A stretch of DNA of 64,000 bases from Lacinutrix sp. 5H-3-7-4 (GCF_000211855.2 NC_015638.1:434001-498000), one strand, 5' to 3'; shown: positions 53,586 to 62,986, counted from the first letter of the stretch. Program-made: numbers and translations. The notes: a model not told the origin generated them from the letters alone.

Positions 53586-54624
53586 ATGATTTATTTGCTA
53601 ATTGCCCGCAAGCTGCATCGATATCTTTACCGCGACTGCGTCTAACATTAACTACAATATTATTACTTTCTAAAGCTTGTATATAGTTATCTATTGCTTT
53701 ACTTGACGCTTGTTGAAATTGTCCATCGTCTATAGGGTTATATTCTATAATGTTTATTTTACATGGCACATACTTACAGAATTTCACCAAGGCATTAATA
53801 TCTTCTCTTCTATCGTTTATACCATCCCAAACAACATATTCGTAAGTAATTTTACGTTGTGTTTTCTCATACCAATATTCTAACGCTTCTTTTAAATCGT
53901 TAAGCGGAAAGGTTTTATTGAAAGGCATAATTTCTGTTCTCACCTCATCTATTGCAGAATGTAATGATACTGCAAGATTAAATTTAACAGCATCATCTGC
54001 CATTTTTTTTATCATTTTTGGCACTCCAGATGTTGATACTACAATACGCTTTGGAGACATACCTAATCCTTCTGGAGAAGTAATTTTATCTATAGCTTTA
54101 ATAACATTATTATAATTCATGAGTGGTTCTCCCATACCCATAAACACAATATTACTTAAAGGTCTATTAAAATATAATTTACTTTCTTTATCTATAGCAA
54201 CTACTTGGTCGTATATTTCATCTGGATTTAAATTACGCATACGTTTTAAGCGTGATGTTGCACAAAACTTACAATCTAAACTACACCCAACTTGGCTAGA
54301 TACGCATGCTGTGGTTCTAGTTTCGGTTGGTATTAATACCGACTCTACAATTAAACCATCGTGTAATTTTACAGCATTTTTTACTGTACCATCACTACTA
54401 CGTTGCATGGTATCTACACTTATGTGGTTTATTACAAAGTTATCCTGAAGCATTTGGCGCGTTTCTTTAGAGATATTTGTCATATCTTCAAAAGTATGAG
54501 CGCCTTTTCCCCAAAGCCACTCGTACACTTGATTGCCTCTAAAGGCTTTATCTCCTTCTTTTACAAAAAATTCGCGCAGTTGCTCTTTTGATAATGCTCT
54601 TATGTCCTTTTTTTTATCTGCCAT
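53584..54624 (-). CDS. rlmN: 23S rRNA/tRNA (adenine-C2)-methyltransferase RlmN
   Basis: A 346-residue radical-SAM enzyme. The cluster motif CSLDCKFCATS (CxxxCxxC) is followed by GMGEPLMNYNNV and STSGVPKMIKKMADD, then FNLAVSLHSA. A C-terminal ACGQL Cys is used in the methyl-transfer mechanism. It methylates A2503 of 23S rRNA and A37 of some tRNAs. A TACTTTTG -7 box sits only 7 bases before the ATG. Convergent with the T9SS gene. Confidence 0.95.
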   Translation of the reverse strand: MADKKKDIRALSKEQLREFFVKEGDKAFRGNQVYEWLWGKGAHTFEDMTNISKETRQMLQDNFVINHISVDTMQRSSDGTVKNAVKLHDGLIVESVLIPTETRTTACVSSQVGCSLDCKFCATSRLKRMRNLNPDEIYDQVVAIDKESKLYFNRPLSNIVFMGMGEPLMNYNNVIKAIDKITSPEGLGMSPKRIVVSTSGVPKMIKKMADDAVKFNLAVSLHSAIDEVRTEIMPFNKTFPLNDLKEALEYWYEKTQRKITYEYVVWDGINDRREDINALVKFCKYVPCKINIIEYNPIDDGQFQQASSKAIDNYIQALESNNIVVNVRRSRGKDIDAACGQLANKS

Positions 54625-54631
54625 TATGTTA

Positions 54632-54639
54632 CAAAAGTA
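54632..54639 (-). promoter_or_regulatory. -7 box just before rlmN
   Basis: On the minus strand TACTTTTG, an exact TAnnTTTG match whose end is 7 bases upstream of the ATG at 54624. As with rlmB, a transcript from it would have almost no leader. The -33 region is not convincing. Confidence 0.4.
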
Positions 54640-54687
54640 GTGAAAGCATTGAGTATTTTCACTTTAAGTAATTATAAATAATATAAA

Positions 54688-54718
54688 AGGCCTTATCAAG
54701 ATGTTCTTAATAAGGCCT
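54688..54718 (-). terminator. terminator downstream of queA
   Basis: On the minus strand AGGCCTTAT, a 13-base loop and ATAAGGCCT form a nine-base-pair stem followed by TTTTATATT. It starts 22 bases after the queA stop and probably ends its transcript before the rlmN promoter. Confidence 0.7.
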
Positions 54719-54740
54719 AGGTTTGTTTAGTTTGGAAATG

Positions 54741-55790
54741 TTATATAATTAACATTGCATCTCCATAACTATAAAATTTGTATTTTTCTTTTACAGCCTC
54801 TTCGTATGCTCTTTTAATAAAATCATGACCTGCAAATGCAGAAGCCATCATTAACAACGTAGATTTTGGTGTATGAAAGTTAGTAATCATACAGTTTGCT
54901 ATACTAAAATCGTATGGAGGGAAAATAAATTTATTTGTCCATCCATCAATTTCATTTAATGTATTGCTAGAAGATACTGCACTTTCTACTGCACGCATTG
55001 CTGTAGTTCCTACTGCACAAATACGCTTTTTATCTTTTAAAGCTCTATTAATACGCTCTACAGTTTTAGGTCCAATTGTTACCTCTTCACTATCCATTTT
55101 GTGCTTAGATAAATCTTCTACCTCAACTGGATTAAATGTACCTAAACCAACATGTAAGGTTACCTCTGCGAAATCAATACCTTTAATTTCTAAACGCTTT
55201 AATAAATGTTTAGAAAAGTGCATACCTGCTGTTGGTGCTGCTACTGCTCCTTCATTTTTAGCGAAAATTGTTTGGTAACGGTCTTCGTCTTCTGGCTCTA
55301 CATCTCTTTTAATGTATTTTGGTAAAGGTGTTTCACCTAATTCTTTAAGTTTATTTCTAAACTCTTTATAAGAACCATCATATAAAAAACGTAATGTTCT
55401 ACCTCTAGAGGTTGTATTATCTATAACTTCTGCTACTAAAGACTCATCGTCTCCAAAGTATAATTTATTTCCTATTCTAATTTTTCTTGCTGGATCTACT
55501 AATACATCCCAAAGACGTTGCTCCTCGTTTAATTCACGTAATAAAAACACTTCGATTCTTGCTCCTGTTTTTTCTTTGTTTCCAAATAAACGTGCAGGAA
55601 AAACCTTAGTATTGTTTAAGATCATTACATCTTCTTCATCAAAATAATCAATAAGATCTTTAAACTGCTTGTGTTCTATTGTTTGTTCTTTTCTGTTAAG
55701 TACCATTAAACGAGACTCGTCTCTGTTTTCTGATGGGTATTCAGCTAAAAGCTCTTCAGGTAAATCGAAGTTGAAGTGTGATAATTTCAT
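54741..55790 (-). CDS. queA: S-adenosylmethionine:tRNA ribosyltransferase-isomerase QueA
   Basis: A 349-residue enzyme starting [19 protein letters not shown]; an ATG five codons upstream is also possible but the family begins here. Conserved blocks: [54 protein letters not shown], and [12 protein letters not shown]. It transfers the ribosyl group of SAM to preQ1 in tRNA to make epoxyqueuosine at position 34. Its promoter (55826-55858) separates it from the aromatic operon upstream. SAM serves as both substrate and ribosyl donor. Confidence 0.95.
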   Translation of the reverse strand: MKLSHFNFDLPEELLAEYPSENRDESRLMVLNRKEQTIEHKQFKDLIDYFDEEDVMILNNTKVFPARLFGNKEKTGARIEVFLLRELNEEQRLWDVLVDPARKIRIGNKLYFGDDESLVAEVIDNTTSRGRTLRFLYDGSYKEFRNKLKELGETPLPKYIKRDVEPEDEDRYQTIFAKNEGAVAAPTAGMHFSKHLLKRLEIKGIDFAEVTLHVGLGTFNPVEVEDLSKHKMDSEEVTIGPKTVERINRALKDKKRICAVGTTAMRAVESAVSSSNTLNEIDGWTNKFIFPPYDFSIANCMITNFHTPKSTLLMMASAFAGHDFIKRAYEEAVKEKYKFYSYGDAMLII

Positions 55791-55825
55791 TTTTACGTCA
55801 ATCATATTTATTTTTTAGAATGTTG

Positions 55826-55858
55826 CAAATATACAATCTCAACATAGGCGTTGTCAAG
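55826..55858 (-). promoter_or_regulatory. promoter of queA
   Basis: On the minus strand CTTG (55858-55855), 21 bases, TATATTTG (55833-55826). The -7 box is an exact consensus match and the -33 triplet TTG lies within the tolerated range. It is about 36 bases upstream of the queA start and suggests queA is not simply the tail of the aromatic operon. Confidence 0.6.
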
Positions 55859-55914
55859 TAAATAGCCAATTATTATTTAGTATTGGCAATAATCTTTTAA
55901 CCTATTGATTGTTT

Positions 55915-57147
55915 TTATGCTTTATTTTGAAAACCTAAGCTTTTTAAGTCTTCCCAAAACGTAGGATAAGATTTAGAAACTACCATATAGTCTTCTATTT
56001 CTATTGGTACTTTTAATGCCAAAGGTGCAAATGCCATTGCCATTCTATGGTCGTTATATGTACTAATAGAAATGTCGTTTTTTATGCTTGTTGCAGCTGT
56101 AAGATGTAAACTATTGTTTGTAACATTTACTGTACCTCCAAGTTTTTCTATTTCTGTTTTTAATGCTTCTAACCTATCTGTTTCTTTAATTTTTAATGTG
56201 TGTAATCCTGTTAAATCACATTTTAAACCTAATGCAAAAGCTGAAACTGCAATGGTTTGAGCTATATCTGGTGCATTTGCTAAATCGAAATTTATTATGG
56301 CATTTTTTGATATAACTTTGGTTTTTTCTAAAATTATAGTTGTGTTTTTAAATGTTGTTGTCACTCCAAAACTTTCATATAATTTTGCTAATGCCGAATC
56401 GCCTTGTAGACTATTTTCTTTATACGAAGCTAGCTCTATTATTGTACCAACGTTAGATAATGCTACTATACTATAAAAATAGGATGCTGATGACCAGTCT
56501 GACTCTACAGTTAAACTCTTTTTAACAGTTTGTGTTTCGTTTTTTGGTTTAACTGTTATTTTGTTATTTTCAAACTGTGTTTCAATGCCTATTTGGTTTA
56601 ATAAGCTTAAAGTCATCTTTATATATGGCACCGAAGTTATTTTCCCTTTTAAGGCTAACTCTATACCATTTTCTAATTTTGATGCTATTAACAGTAATGC
56701 CGAAATATATTGACTACTAACGTCTGCACTTAAAGCAACTTGATGTTTTGTTAGTTTTTTTCCTTTTATTAAAATGGGTGGATAGCCTTCGTTTTCTTGG
56801 TATGTTATTTTAGCTCCTAATTGATTTAAGGCATCAACTAAAATTTTAATTGGCCTTTCTTTCATACGTTTAGAACCGGTTAAAATGGTTTCTCTATCTT
56901 GTTTTAAAGCAAAGAAAGCGGTTAGAAATCGCATTGCGGTTCCTGCATGATGAATATCGACAACCTTATTTTTTGAAGCTAATGCTTTGGTCATTAATTG
57001 CGAGTCGTCACTATTTGAAATATTTTTAATTTCAATGTTAGGATATAATGCCTGTAAAAGTAATAAACGATTAGTCTCACTTTTAGATCCAGTGACTTGG
57101 ATAGCTGTTTGCTTTTTTATGCTTGATTTTTCAAGTTGTAAATTCAT
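55915..57147 (-). CDS. aroA: 3-phosphoshikimate 1-carboxyvinyltransferase (EPSP synthase)
   Basis: A 410-residue enzyme. Conserved parts are TGSKSETNRLLLLQAL, HAGTAMRFLTAFFAL, KERPIKILVDALNQLGA, SSQYISALLLIA, ESDWSSASYFY and the C-terminal KETDRLEALKTEIEKLG and YNDHRMAMAFAPLAL. It joins shikimate 3-phosphate and phosphoenolpyruvate, the sixth step to chorismate. The sequence is a divergent branch seen in Bacteroidota, shorter than the typical enzyme at the N-terminus. It is the last gene of the aromatic operon and so is subject to the pheA leader if readthrough occurs. Confidence 0.92.
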   Translation of the reverse strand: MNLQLEKSSIKKQTAIQVTGSKSETNRLLLLQALYPNIEIKNISNSDDSQLMTKALASKNKVVDIHHAGTAMRFLTAFFALKQDRETILTGSKRMKERPIKILVDALNQLGAKITYQENEGYPPILIKGKKLTKHQVALSADVSSQYISALLLIASKLENGIELALKGKITSVPYIKMTLSLLNQIGIETQFENNKITVKPKNETQTVKKSLTVESDWSSASYFYSIVALSNVGTIIELASYKENSLQGDSALAKLYESFGVTTTFKNTTIILEKTKVISKNAIINFDLANAPDIAQTIAVSAFALGLKCDLTGLHTLKIKETDRLEALKTEIEKLGGTVNVTNNSLHLTAATSIKNDISISTYNDHRMAMAFAPLALKVPIEIEDYMVVSKSYPTFWEDLKSLGFQNKA

Positions 57148-57191
57148 GGAATGTAGTAATGTATTTCTTCCGTATTAAAATAACAAAATTG

Positions 57192-57518
57192 CTATTTAAG
57201 TTTTTTGTTATTATGGTGCCTATCGTGGTCTCGTTTTGTTTTTATATCTAGTTTTTTATCGAAAGCTTCCTGCAAGTTTATTCCGGTTTGGTTTGCTAAA
57301 CATAACACTACAAACATAACATCTGCTAATTCTTCGCCTAAATCTTTATTTTTATCGCTTTCTTTTTCACTTTGCTCTCCATAACGTCTAGCAATTATTC
57401 TTGCTACTTCTCCAACTTCTTCTGTTAATTGAGCCATGTTTGTAAGCTCATTAAAATAGCGAACGCCATGATTTTTAATCCAATTATCTACTTCTATTTG
57501 TGCGTTTTTAATATCCAT
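57192..57518 (-). CDS. MazG-like nucleotide pyrophosphohydrolase
   Basis: A 108-residue all-helical protein. The MazG signature is visible: MAQLTEEVGEVARIIARRYG with Glu-rich metal ligands, followed by KDLGEELADVMFVVLCLANQTGINL. It should hydrolyse nucleoside triphosphates, perhaps damaged or non-canonical ones, to monophosphates and pyrophosphate. Its partner may be a house-cleaning role with the dtd gene 1 base upstream. It precedes aroA by 44 bases. Confidence 0.85.
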   Translation of the reverse strand: MDIKNAQIEVDNWIKNHGVRYFNELTNMAQLTEEVGEVARIIARRYGEQSEKESDKNKDLGEELADVMFVVLCLANQTGINLQEAFDKKLDIKTKRDHDRHHNNKKLK

Positions 57519-57519
57519 T

Positions 57520-57972
57520 TTACTCTCTATTTTTAGAATCTATTATTATTGTAACAGGTCCATCATTTAGTAATTCTACTTTCATATCTGCTCCAAACTC
57601 GCCTGTTTGAACAGGTTTGTTTAATGTGGTTTCTAAAGTTTTATTAAATGCTTGGTATAAAGGTATCGCTACTTCTGGCTTGGCTGCTTTTATATAACTT
57701 GGCCTGTTGCCTTTTTTTGTACTAGCAAAAAGAGTAAACTGACTAACAACAATTACTTCGCCATTACTGTTTAGTAGTGATTTGTTCATCACTCCATTTT
57801 CATCATTAAAAATACGAAGATTTGCTATTTTATTTGTTAGCCAATTAATATCATCCTGAGTATCTTCTGGTATAATACCTAATAAAATTAAAAGTCCGTT
57901 TTCAATATTGGCAACTTTATTACCACTAATAGTAACACTAGCTTGTGAAACTCTTTGTATAACAATTTTCAT
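57520..57972 (-). CDS. dtd: D-aminoacyl-tRNA deacylase
   Basis: A 150-residue DTD-family protein: MKIVIQRVSQASVTISGNKVANIENGLLILLGI, then LTNKIANLRIFNDENGVMNKSL, VVSQFTLFASTKKGNRPSYIKAAKPE, and TGEFGADMKVELLNDGPVTIIID. It carries the SQFTLF and GPVT motifs that shape the D-specific pocket. It frees tRNA from D-amino acids such as D-tyrosine, and also glycine mischarged on tRNA-Ala. Its place inside an aromatic amino acid operon is striking. Confidence 0.95.
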   Translation of the reverse strand: MKIVIQRVSQASVTISGNKVANIENGLLILLGIIPEDTQDDINWLTNKIANLRIFNDENGVMNKSLLNSNGEVIVVSQFTLFASTKKGNRPSYIKAAKPEVAIPLYQAFNKTLETTLNKPVQTGEFGADMKVELLNDGPVTIIIDSKNRE

Positions 57973-57998
57973 AATGTAGTTTTATAAAAAAGAATATT

Positions 57999-58949
57999 TT
58001 ATTCCTGGTTCCAGATATCTGTTCTATAATGCTGCTCATCTCCTTCTATTATTTGAAGATAACTTGTATAGCGTGAAGCTGCTATTTCATCTCGTTCTAA
58101 TGCATCTTTTACAGCGCATTTAGGCTCTTCGATATGCATGCAGTTATTAAATTTGCAATCTTGTTTTAAGGCAAAAAATTCTGGAAAATAATCTCCAATT
58201 TCTTCTTTTTCCATATCTACAACACCAAAGCCTTTAATGCCTGGTGTATCTATTATTTTAGCATCAAAACTTAAGTCAAACATTTCTGCAAATGTTGTGG
58301 TATGTTGGCCTTGCATGTGTTGTGTAGAAATTGCTTTTGTTTTAAGATCTAAGCTTGGTTCTATTGCATTTACCAAAGTTGATTTACCAACACCTGAATG
58401 TCCTGTAAACATACTAACCTTACCTTGCATTAAAGCTTTTACCTTATCTATATTTTTACCTGTTTTTGCAGATATTTCAACACTTTCGTAACCTATTTGC
58501 TTGTAAATATGTGCTAAGTATTTTACATCTAAAATAGTATCTTCATTATAAGTATCTATTTTATTAAACAGTAAAATGGTTTTAATATCATAAGCTTCTG
58601 CTGTAACTAAAAAACGATCTATAAAGCTGGTAAATGTTGGTGGGTTATTAATAGTTACTAATAAAAATACCTGATCGATATTTGAAGCTATTATATGTGT
58701 TTGTTTAGAAAGATTAACAGATTTTCTAACAATATAATTTTCACGATCGTGAATGTTTTTAATCACTCCTGTTTCCTGATCACTTTTGGTATCTAAATCA
58801 AAATCTACATAATCTCCAACCGCTATTGGGTTGGTACTTTTTATACCTTTTAATCTAAATTTACCTTTTATACGGCATTCGTATGTATCACCGTTTTGGG
58901 TTTTTACGGTATACCAACTTCCTGTAGATTTATAAACTAGTCCTGTCAT
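57999..58949 (-). CDS. rsgA: ribosome small-subunit-dependent GTPase RsgA
   Basis: A 316-residue circularly permuted GTPase, taken to start at MTGLVYKSTGSWYTVKTQNG, the family start, rather than at an ATG six codons earlier. An OB domain comes first. The GTPase motifs appear in the order G4 (LFNKIDTY), G5 (ISAKTGKN), G1 (FTGHSGVGKSTLVNAI), G2 (TTTFAEMF) and G3 (DTPGIKGFG). A C-terminal zinc finger follows with CKFNNCMHIEEPKCAVK. It checks late 30S maturation near the decoding site. Confidence 0.94.
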   Translation of the reverse strand: MTGLVYKSTGSWYTVKTQNGDTYECRIKGKFRLKGIKSTNPIAVGDYVDFDLDTKSDQETGVIKNIHDRENYIVRKSVNLSKQTHIIASNIDQVFLLVTINNPPTFTSFIDRFLVTAEAYDIKTILLFNKIDTYNEDTILDVKYLAHIYKQIGYESVEISAKTGKNIDKVKALMQGKVSMFTGHSGVGKSTLVNAIEPSLDLKTKAISTQHMQGQHTTTFAEMFDLSFDAKIIDTPGIKGFGVVDMEKEEIGDYFPEFFALKQDCKFNNCMHIEEPKCAVKDALERDEIAASRYTSYLQIIEGDEQHYRTDIWNQE

Positions 58950-59030
58950 GTAATACAAAGATGCCATTATTAATTAAATTTTGAAAGTATTAACTAATAA
59001 TGGCTCAATTAATAAGCTAATATTAATGTT

Positions 59031-60113
59031 TTATCCTTTAATAATTTTCTCTTGGTGATTTATAGACTCTTGGTGAACGGCTTTAAAAACTTTTAAAATA
59101 AATTCTTCACTAAGGTTCTTTTCATCTCCTTGAAGTATCATTTTACCTAAAATCTCATTCCAGCGTTTGCTTTGTAAAACTGCAACATTTTTTTGTTTTT
59201 TAAGCTTACCAATACTATCTGCCACTTCCATTCTTTTTCCCATTAAATCTATAAGTTGATTATCTACAACATCTATTTGGGCTCTTAAATTTGCTAATTC
59301 TTGATTGTACTCTGCTTCTGGATCTGTTTCTTTTCTAATTTTTAAATCCTGCATCATTTGTATTAATGCTTTTGGTGTTACTTGTTGTGCAGCATCACTC
59401 CAAGCATTGTCTGGATCAAAATGAGTTTCAATCATTAAACCATCGAAATTTAAATCTAGTGCGGTTTGAGACACATCAAAAACCATATCTCTTTTTCCTG
59501 TAATGTGAGATGGATCGTTTATTAATGGTAAATCTGGAAATCTATTTTGAAACTCGATTGCTAGTTGCCATTCTGGGATATTTCTATATTTTGTTTTTTC
59601 GTATGTTGAAAAACCTCTATGTATTGCACCTAAATTTTTAATTCCTGCAGTGTATAATCGCTCTATACCGCCTAACCATAGAGCTAAATCTGGATTAACT
59701 GGGTTTTTTACTAAAACAATTTTATCTGTTCCTGCTAAAGCATCTGCCAATTCCTGCATTATAAATGGACTTACTGTAGATCGTGCACCAATCCATAATA
59801 AATCTACATCGTTTTCTAAAGCTAGTTTTACATGCGTTGCATTAGCAACTTCTGTACAGGTTTTCATACCTGTTTCTTCTTTTACTTTTTTAAGCCATTT
59901 TAAACCTAAAGCTCCAACACCTTCAAAATTTCCTGGACGCGTTCTTGGCTTCCAAATTCCAGCTCTATAGTAACTAACATCTGTATCTTTAAGCTCATGA
60001 GCTATTTTTAAAACTTGCTCTTCAGTCTCTGCACTACAAGGTCCAGCAATTACTAATGGATGATCTAACTGCATGTCATTCAACCAATTTCTCATTTCTT
60101 TTTTATTTTCCAT
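59031..60113 (-). CDS. bifunctional DAHP synthase/chorismate mutase
   Basis: A 360-residue fusion. The N-terminal part (about 1-265) is a KDO8P/DAHP-synthase family barrel (PLVIAGPCSAETEEQVLKIA, YRAGIWKPRTRPGNFEGVGALGL, LVKNPVNPDLALWLGGIERL, NDPSHITGKR). It condenses phosphoenolpyruvate and erythrose 4-phosphate. The C-terminal part (about 270-355) is an AroQ-type chorismate mutase (LRAQIDVVDNQLIDLMGKRMEVADSIGKLKKQKNVAVLQSKRW). Combining the first committed step with the Phe/Tyr branch point fits its place between tyrA and rsgA. Feedback inhibition is likely through the mutase domain, by analogy. Confidence 0.93.
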   Translation of the reverse strand: MENKKEMRNWLNDMQLDHPLVIAGPCSAETEEQVLKIAHELKDTDVSYYRAGIWKPRTRPGNFEGVGALGLKWLKKVKEETGMKTCTEVANATHVKLALENDVDLLWIGARSTVSPFIMQELADALAGTDKIVLVKNPVNPDLALWLGGIERLYTAGIKNLGAIHRGFSTYEKTKYRNIPEWQLAIEFQNRFPDLPLINDPSHITGKRDMVFDVSQTALDLNFDGLMIETHFDPDNAWSDAAQQVTPKALIQMMQDLKIRKETDPEAEYNQELANLRAQIDVVDNQLIDLMGKRMEVADSIGKLKKQKNVAVLQSKRWNEILGKMILQGDEKNLSEEFILKVFKAVHQESINHQEKIIKG

Positions 60114-60171
60114 AATTCTTTAATTGTCTCGTTTTTATTCTATTTTCAGGTCTTATTAAATAGCGTATATT

Positions 60172-61026
60172 TTACTGTATTCCGTTTAATATTTGTTTAA
60201 TATAATTGGTGTCTTGCATTTCGTTATAAACACCATCATAATTATCGTCTTCTATTAATTTTTTAAATTGTGAAAGGTTTGCGATATAGTCGTTTAATGT
60301 TTCTATTACATTACTTTTATTATGTTTAAAAATTGGTGCCCACATAGCTGGACTACTTTTTGCTAACCGCACTGTGCTTTCAAAGCCAGAGCCAGCCATA
60401 TCGAATATATCTCTTTCATTTTTTTCTTTTTCAATTACTGTTTTTCCCAACATAAATGCACTAATATGTGATAAATGAGACATGTATGCTATATGTTTAT
60501 CATGAGATTCGGGATTCATATAACGCATGCGCATTCCAATATCTGTAAATAAATTAAGCGCTTTTTCTTGGAGCTTAAATGCTGTTTTTTCTACTTCACA
60601 AACAATATTTGTTTTGTGCTGAAATAGGTTTTTTATTGCTGCTTTTGGTCCAGAAAATTCTGTTCCTGCAATTGGATGCATGGCTAAAAAATTTCTTCTC
60701 TTATTATGATTTTTAATAGCTTCACATATTGTTAGTTTAGTAGAACCTACATCTACTACTAACCCAAAATCTGAAACTTTATCTAATACCTCTGGTAAAA
60801 TGGCAATAGTTGCATCTACAGGAATTGCTATAATTACTAAGTCTGCTTTATCTAAATCTGTAAGTGTTGCTTTTTTATTTATTATATTTAATTCTAAAGC
60901 TAAATCTAAATTTTCTGGTTTTGTATCTATACCAAAAATTGTAGCATTTGGTCTAGCTTCTTTAATATCTAAAGCCAAACTACCACCTATTAAACCAATA
61001 CCAATTATATATATATTATTTATCAT
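60172..61026 (-). CDS. tyrA: prephenate dehydrogenase
   Basis: A 284-residue NAD(P)-binding enzyme. The Rossmann glycine motif is IYIIGIGLIGGSLALDI. The prephenate-binding block has FLAMHPIAGTEFSGPKAA and HIAYMSHLSHISAFMLG, then GSGFESTVRLAKSSPAMWAPIF. It oxidises prephenate to 4-hydroxyphenylpyruvate for tyrosine. It overlaps the upstream aminotransferase by 4 bases (ATGA), so translation is coupled. Confidence 0.93.
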   Translation of the reverse strand: MINNIYIIGIGLIGGSLALDIKEARPNATIFGIDTKPENLDLALELNIINKKATLTDLDKADLVIIAIPVDATIAILPEVLDKVSDFGLVVDVGSTKLTICEAIKNHNKRRNFLAMHPIAGTEFSGPKAAIKNLFQHKTNIVCEVEKTAFKLQEKALNLFTDIGMRMRYMNPESHDKHIAYMSHLSHISAFMLGKTVIEKEKNERDIFDMAGSGFESTVRLAKSSPAMWAPIFKHNKSNVIETLNDYIANLSQFKKLIEDDNYDGVYNEMQDTNYIKQILNGIQ

Positions 61027-62162
61027 ACTCTTGCAATCGCTTCTTCTATATCTTCACTATTTGCACATAAAGAAAAACGCACATATCCTTCTCCAGCAGA
61101 ACCAAAAACAGTTCCTGGTGCAATAAAAATAAAATGATTATTTAATAAAGTATCTGTAAATTCTTCTGCTTTAATTCCTGAAGGTAATTTAGCCCAAACA
61201 AACAGTCCTATATTTTCTTTTTTAAATGTACAGTTTAGTTTTGTTGCTAATTCCCAAACTAATTTTCGTCTTTGTCTGTATACATTATTTAAACTTTGAT
61301 ACCACAATTCTGAACAATTTAAAGCTTCTATTGCACCTTTTTGAATACCGAAAAACATACCAGAATCCATATTGCTTTTCACTTTTAACACTGCATTTAT
61401 AAATGTTTGGTTACCAACCAGCATACCTACACGCCAACCAGCCATATTAAAGGTTTTACTTAAGGAGTTTAACTCTAAACATACATCTTTTGCTCCTTTT
61501 ATGCTTAATATACTTAATGGCTTATCATTTAAAATAAAGCTGTATGGATTATCGTTAACTAATAAAATATTATGCCTTTTTGCAAAGGCTACTAATTTTT
61601 TAAACTGCTCTTCGTTTCCTTTTGCTCCCGTTGGCATATGGGGATAATTTATCCACATAATTTTAACTTGAGATAGGTTTGTAGTTTCTAAAAGTTCTAA
61701 ATCTGGAAACCAGTTATTATCATCTTTTAAATCGTAAAAAACAGGTTCTGCTTCTAGTAATTTAGTTACAGAAGCATACGTTGGATAGCCTGGGTTTGGA
61801 ATTAAAACTTTATCTCTTGGATTTAAAAACGCCATAGAAATATGCATAATACCTTCTTTACTTCCCATTAACGGTAAAACTTCTGTATTTGTATCTAAGA
61901 AAACATTAAAATGTTCACGGTAAAAACCTGTAATTGCACTTCTTAATTCTGGTAAGCCTTGATAACTTTGGTATTTATGTGCATTAGCATCTTTTAAACT
62001 ATTAACTATAGCTTTTACTACCTGACTTGGTGGCTGCAAATCTGGACTACCAATACCTAAATTAATTATTGGCTTACCTGTATCTTTAAGAAGTCTTACT
62101 TCTTTTAGTTTTTTTGAAAAGTAGTACTCTTCAACAGTTTGTAATCTTTTAGCTAATTCCAT
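61023..62162 (-). CDS. PLP-dependent aminotransferase, class I (aromatic/aspartate type)
   Basis: A 379-residue fold-type I aminotransferase. Conserved segments: LGIGSPDLQPP, YPTYASVTKLLEAEPVFYDL, NYPHMPTGAKGNEEQFKKL and NDNPYSFIL. The PLP lysine is in LNSLSKTFNMAGWRVGMLVG (SKT...GWR). The position between pheA and tyrA suggests transamination of phenylpyruvate and 4-hydroxyphenylpyruvate to Phe and Tyr, though a LL-DAP-like or aspartate specificity is not excluded by sequence. It overlaps pheA by one base. Confidence 0.9.
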   Translation of the reverse strand: MELAKRLQTVEEYYFSKKLKEVRLLKDTGKPIINLGIGSPDLQPPSQVVKAIVNSLKDANAHKYQSYQGLPELRSAITGFYREHFNVFLDTNTEVLPLMGSKEGIMHISMAFLNPRDKVLIPNPGYPTYASVTKLLEAEPVFYDLKDDNNWFPDLELLETTNLSQVKIMWINYPHMPTGAKGNEEQFKKLVAFAKRHNILLVNDNPYSFILNDKPLSILSIKGAKDVCLELNSLSKTFNMAGWRVGMLVGNQTFINAVLKVKSNMDSGMFFGIQKGAIEALNCSELWYQSLNNVYRQRRKLVWELATKLNCTFKKENIGLFVWAKLPSGIKAEEFTDTLLNNHFIFIAPGTVFGSAGEGYVRFSLCANSEDIEEAIARV

Positions 62163-62986
62163 TACACTTTAGCGTTTTTATATTCTCCTAATATTTTAAA
62201 ATGTGTGGCCATTATTTTTATTATTGCTTTCGCTTTTTCAAAATCTTTATAGTCTTGAAAAGTCACATCTACAAAAAATGAATAGAGCCATGGTGTTTCA
62301 ACAACAGGTAATGACTGGATTTTTGTTAAACTTAGTTTACAATCACTCATTACATTTAATAAAGCAGCTAAACTTCCTCGTTTATGGTCTAATTGAAATT
62401 TAATTGAAGCTTTATTTATGTTTTTTAAATGACGCTCTGCTTTTAATTTTACTATTACAAAACGTGTTTCATTATGTTTTATACTCTGAATGCTTTTGGC
62501 TATAATATCTAGTTTAAAAATTTTAGCTGCCAATGTACTTGCTATTGCTGCTGTCTCTTTTGTATTATTTGTGGCTATTCGCTTTGCTACATCTGCAGTA
62601 TCCTTATCTTCTATTAGTTTTATATGCGGATAATTTTTAAAAAAAGCTTTACACTGCAACAATGCCATTGGGTGCGAGTAAACCTCTTTTATATCTTTAA
62701 TGGTTTGACCAGGCAATACCATTAATTGGTGTTGAATATCTAAATAATACTCTCCAACTATTTGCAAGTTGTGATTATCTATTAAAGCATAATTTGGAAT
62801 TATAGAACCTGCTATTGAATTCTCGAGCGCCATAATTGCGGCATCGGTTTTACCACTTAATAAGGCGTTTACCGTTTCATCAAAAGACAAACACTCTTCA
62901 ACAACTGTTGCTTCACCAAAATATTCTTGTGATACTATATGATGAAAAGACCCTTGTATTCCTTGTATTGCTACTGCTTTATTCAA
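62162..62986 (-). CDS. pheA: prephenate dehydratase
   Basis: A 274-residue enzyme, without an attached mutase (which is fused to the DAHP synthase here). The catalytic domain has AIQGIQGSFHHIVSQEYFGEA, DAAIMALENSIAGSIIPNYALI, YSHPMALLQCKAFFK and KHNETRFVIVKL. A C-terminal ACT domain (about 195-270: KASIKFQLDHKRGSLAALLNVMSDCKLSLTKIQSLPV, WLYSFFVDV) binds Phe for feedback control. The start is TTG at 62986, matching the family N-terminus MNKAVAIQG. A three-codon ORF ATG-GCA-AGT-TGA overlaps it. It is the first gene after the attenuator. Confidence 0.94.
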   Translation of the reverse strand: MNKAVAIQGIQGSFHHIVSQEYFGEATVVEECLSFDETVNALLSGKTDAAIMALENSIAGSIIPNYALIDNHNLQIVGEYYLDIQHQLMVLPGQTIKDIKEVYSHPMALLQCKAFFKNYPHIKLIEDKDTADVAKRIATNNTKETAAIASTLAAKIFKLDIIAKSIQSIKHNETRFVIVKLKAERHLKNINKASIKFQLDHKRGSLAALLNVMSDCKLSLTKIQSLPVVETPWLYSFFVDVTFQDYKDFEKAKAIIKIMATHFKILGEYKNAKV

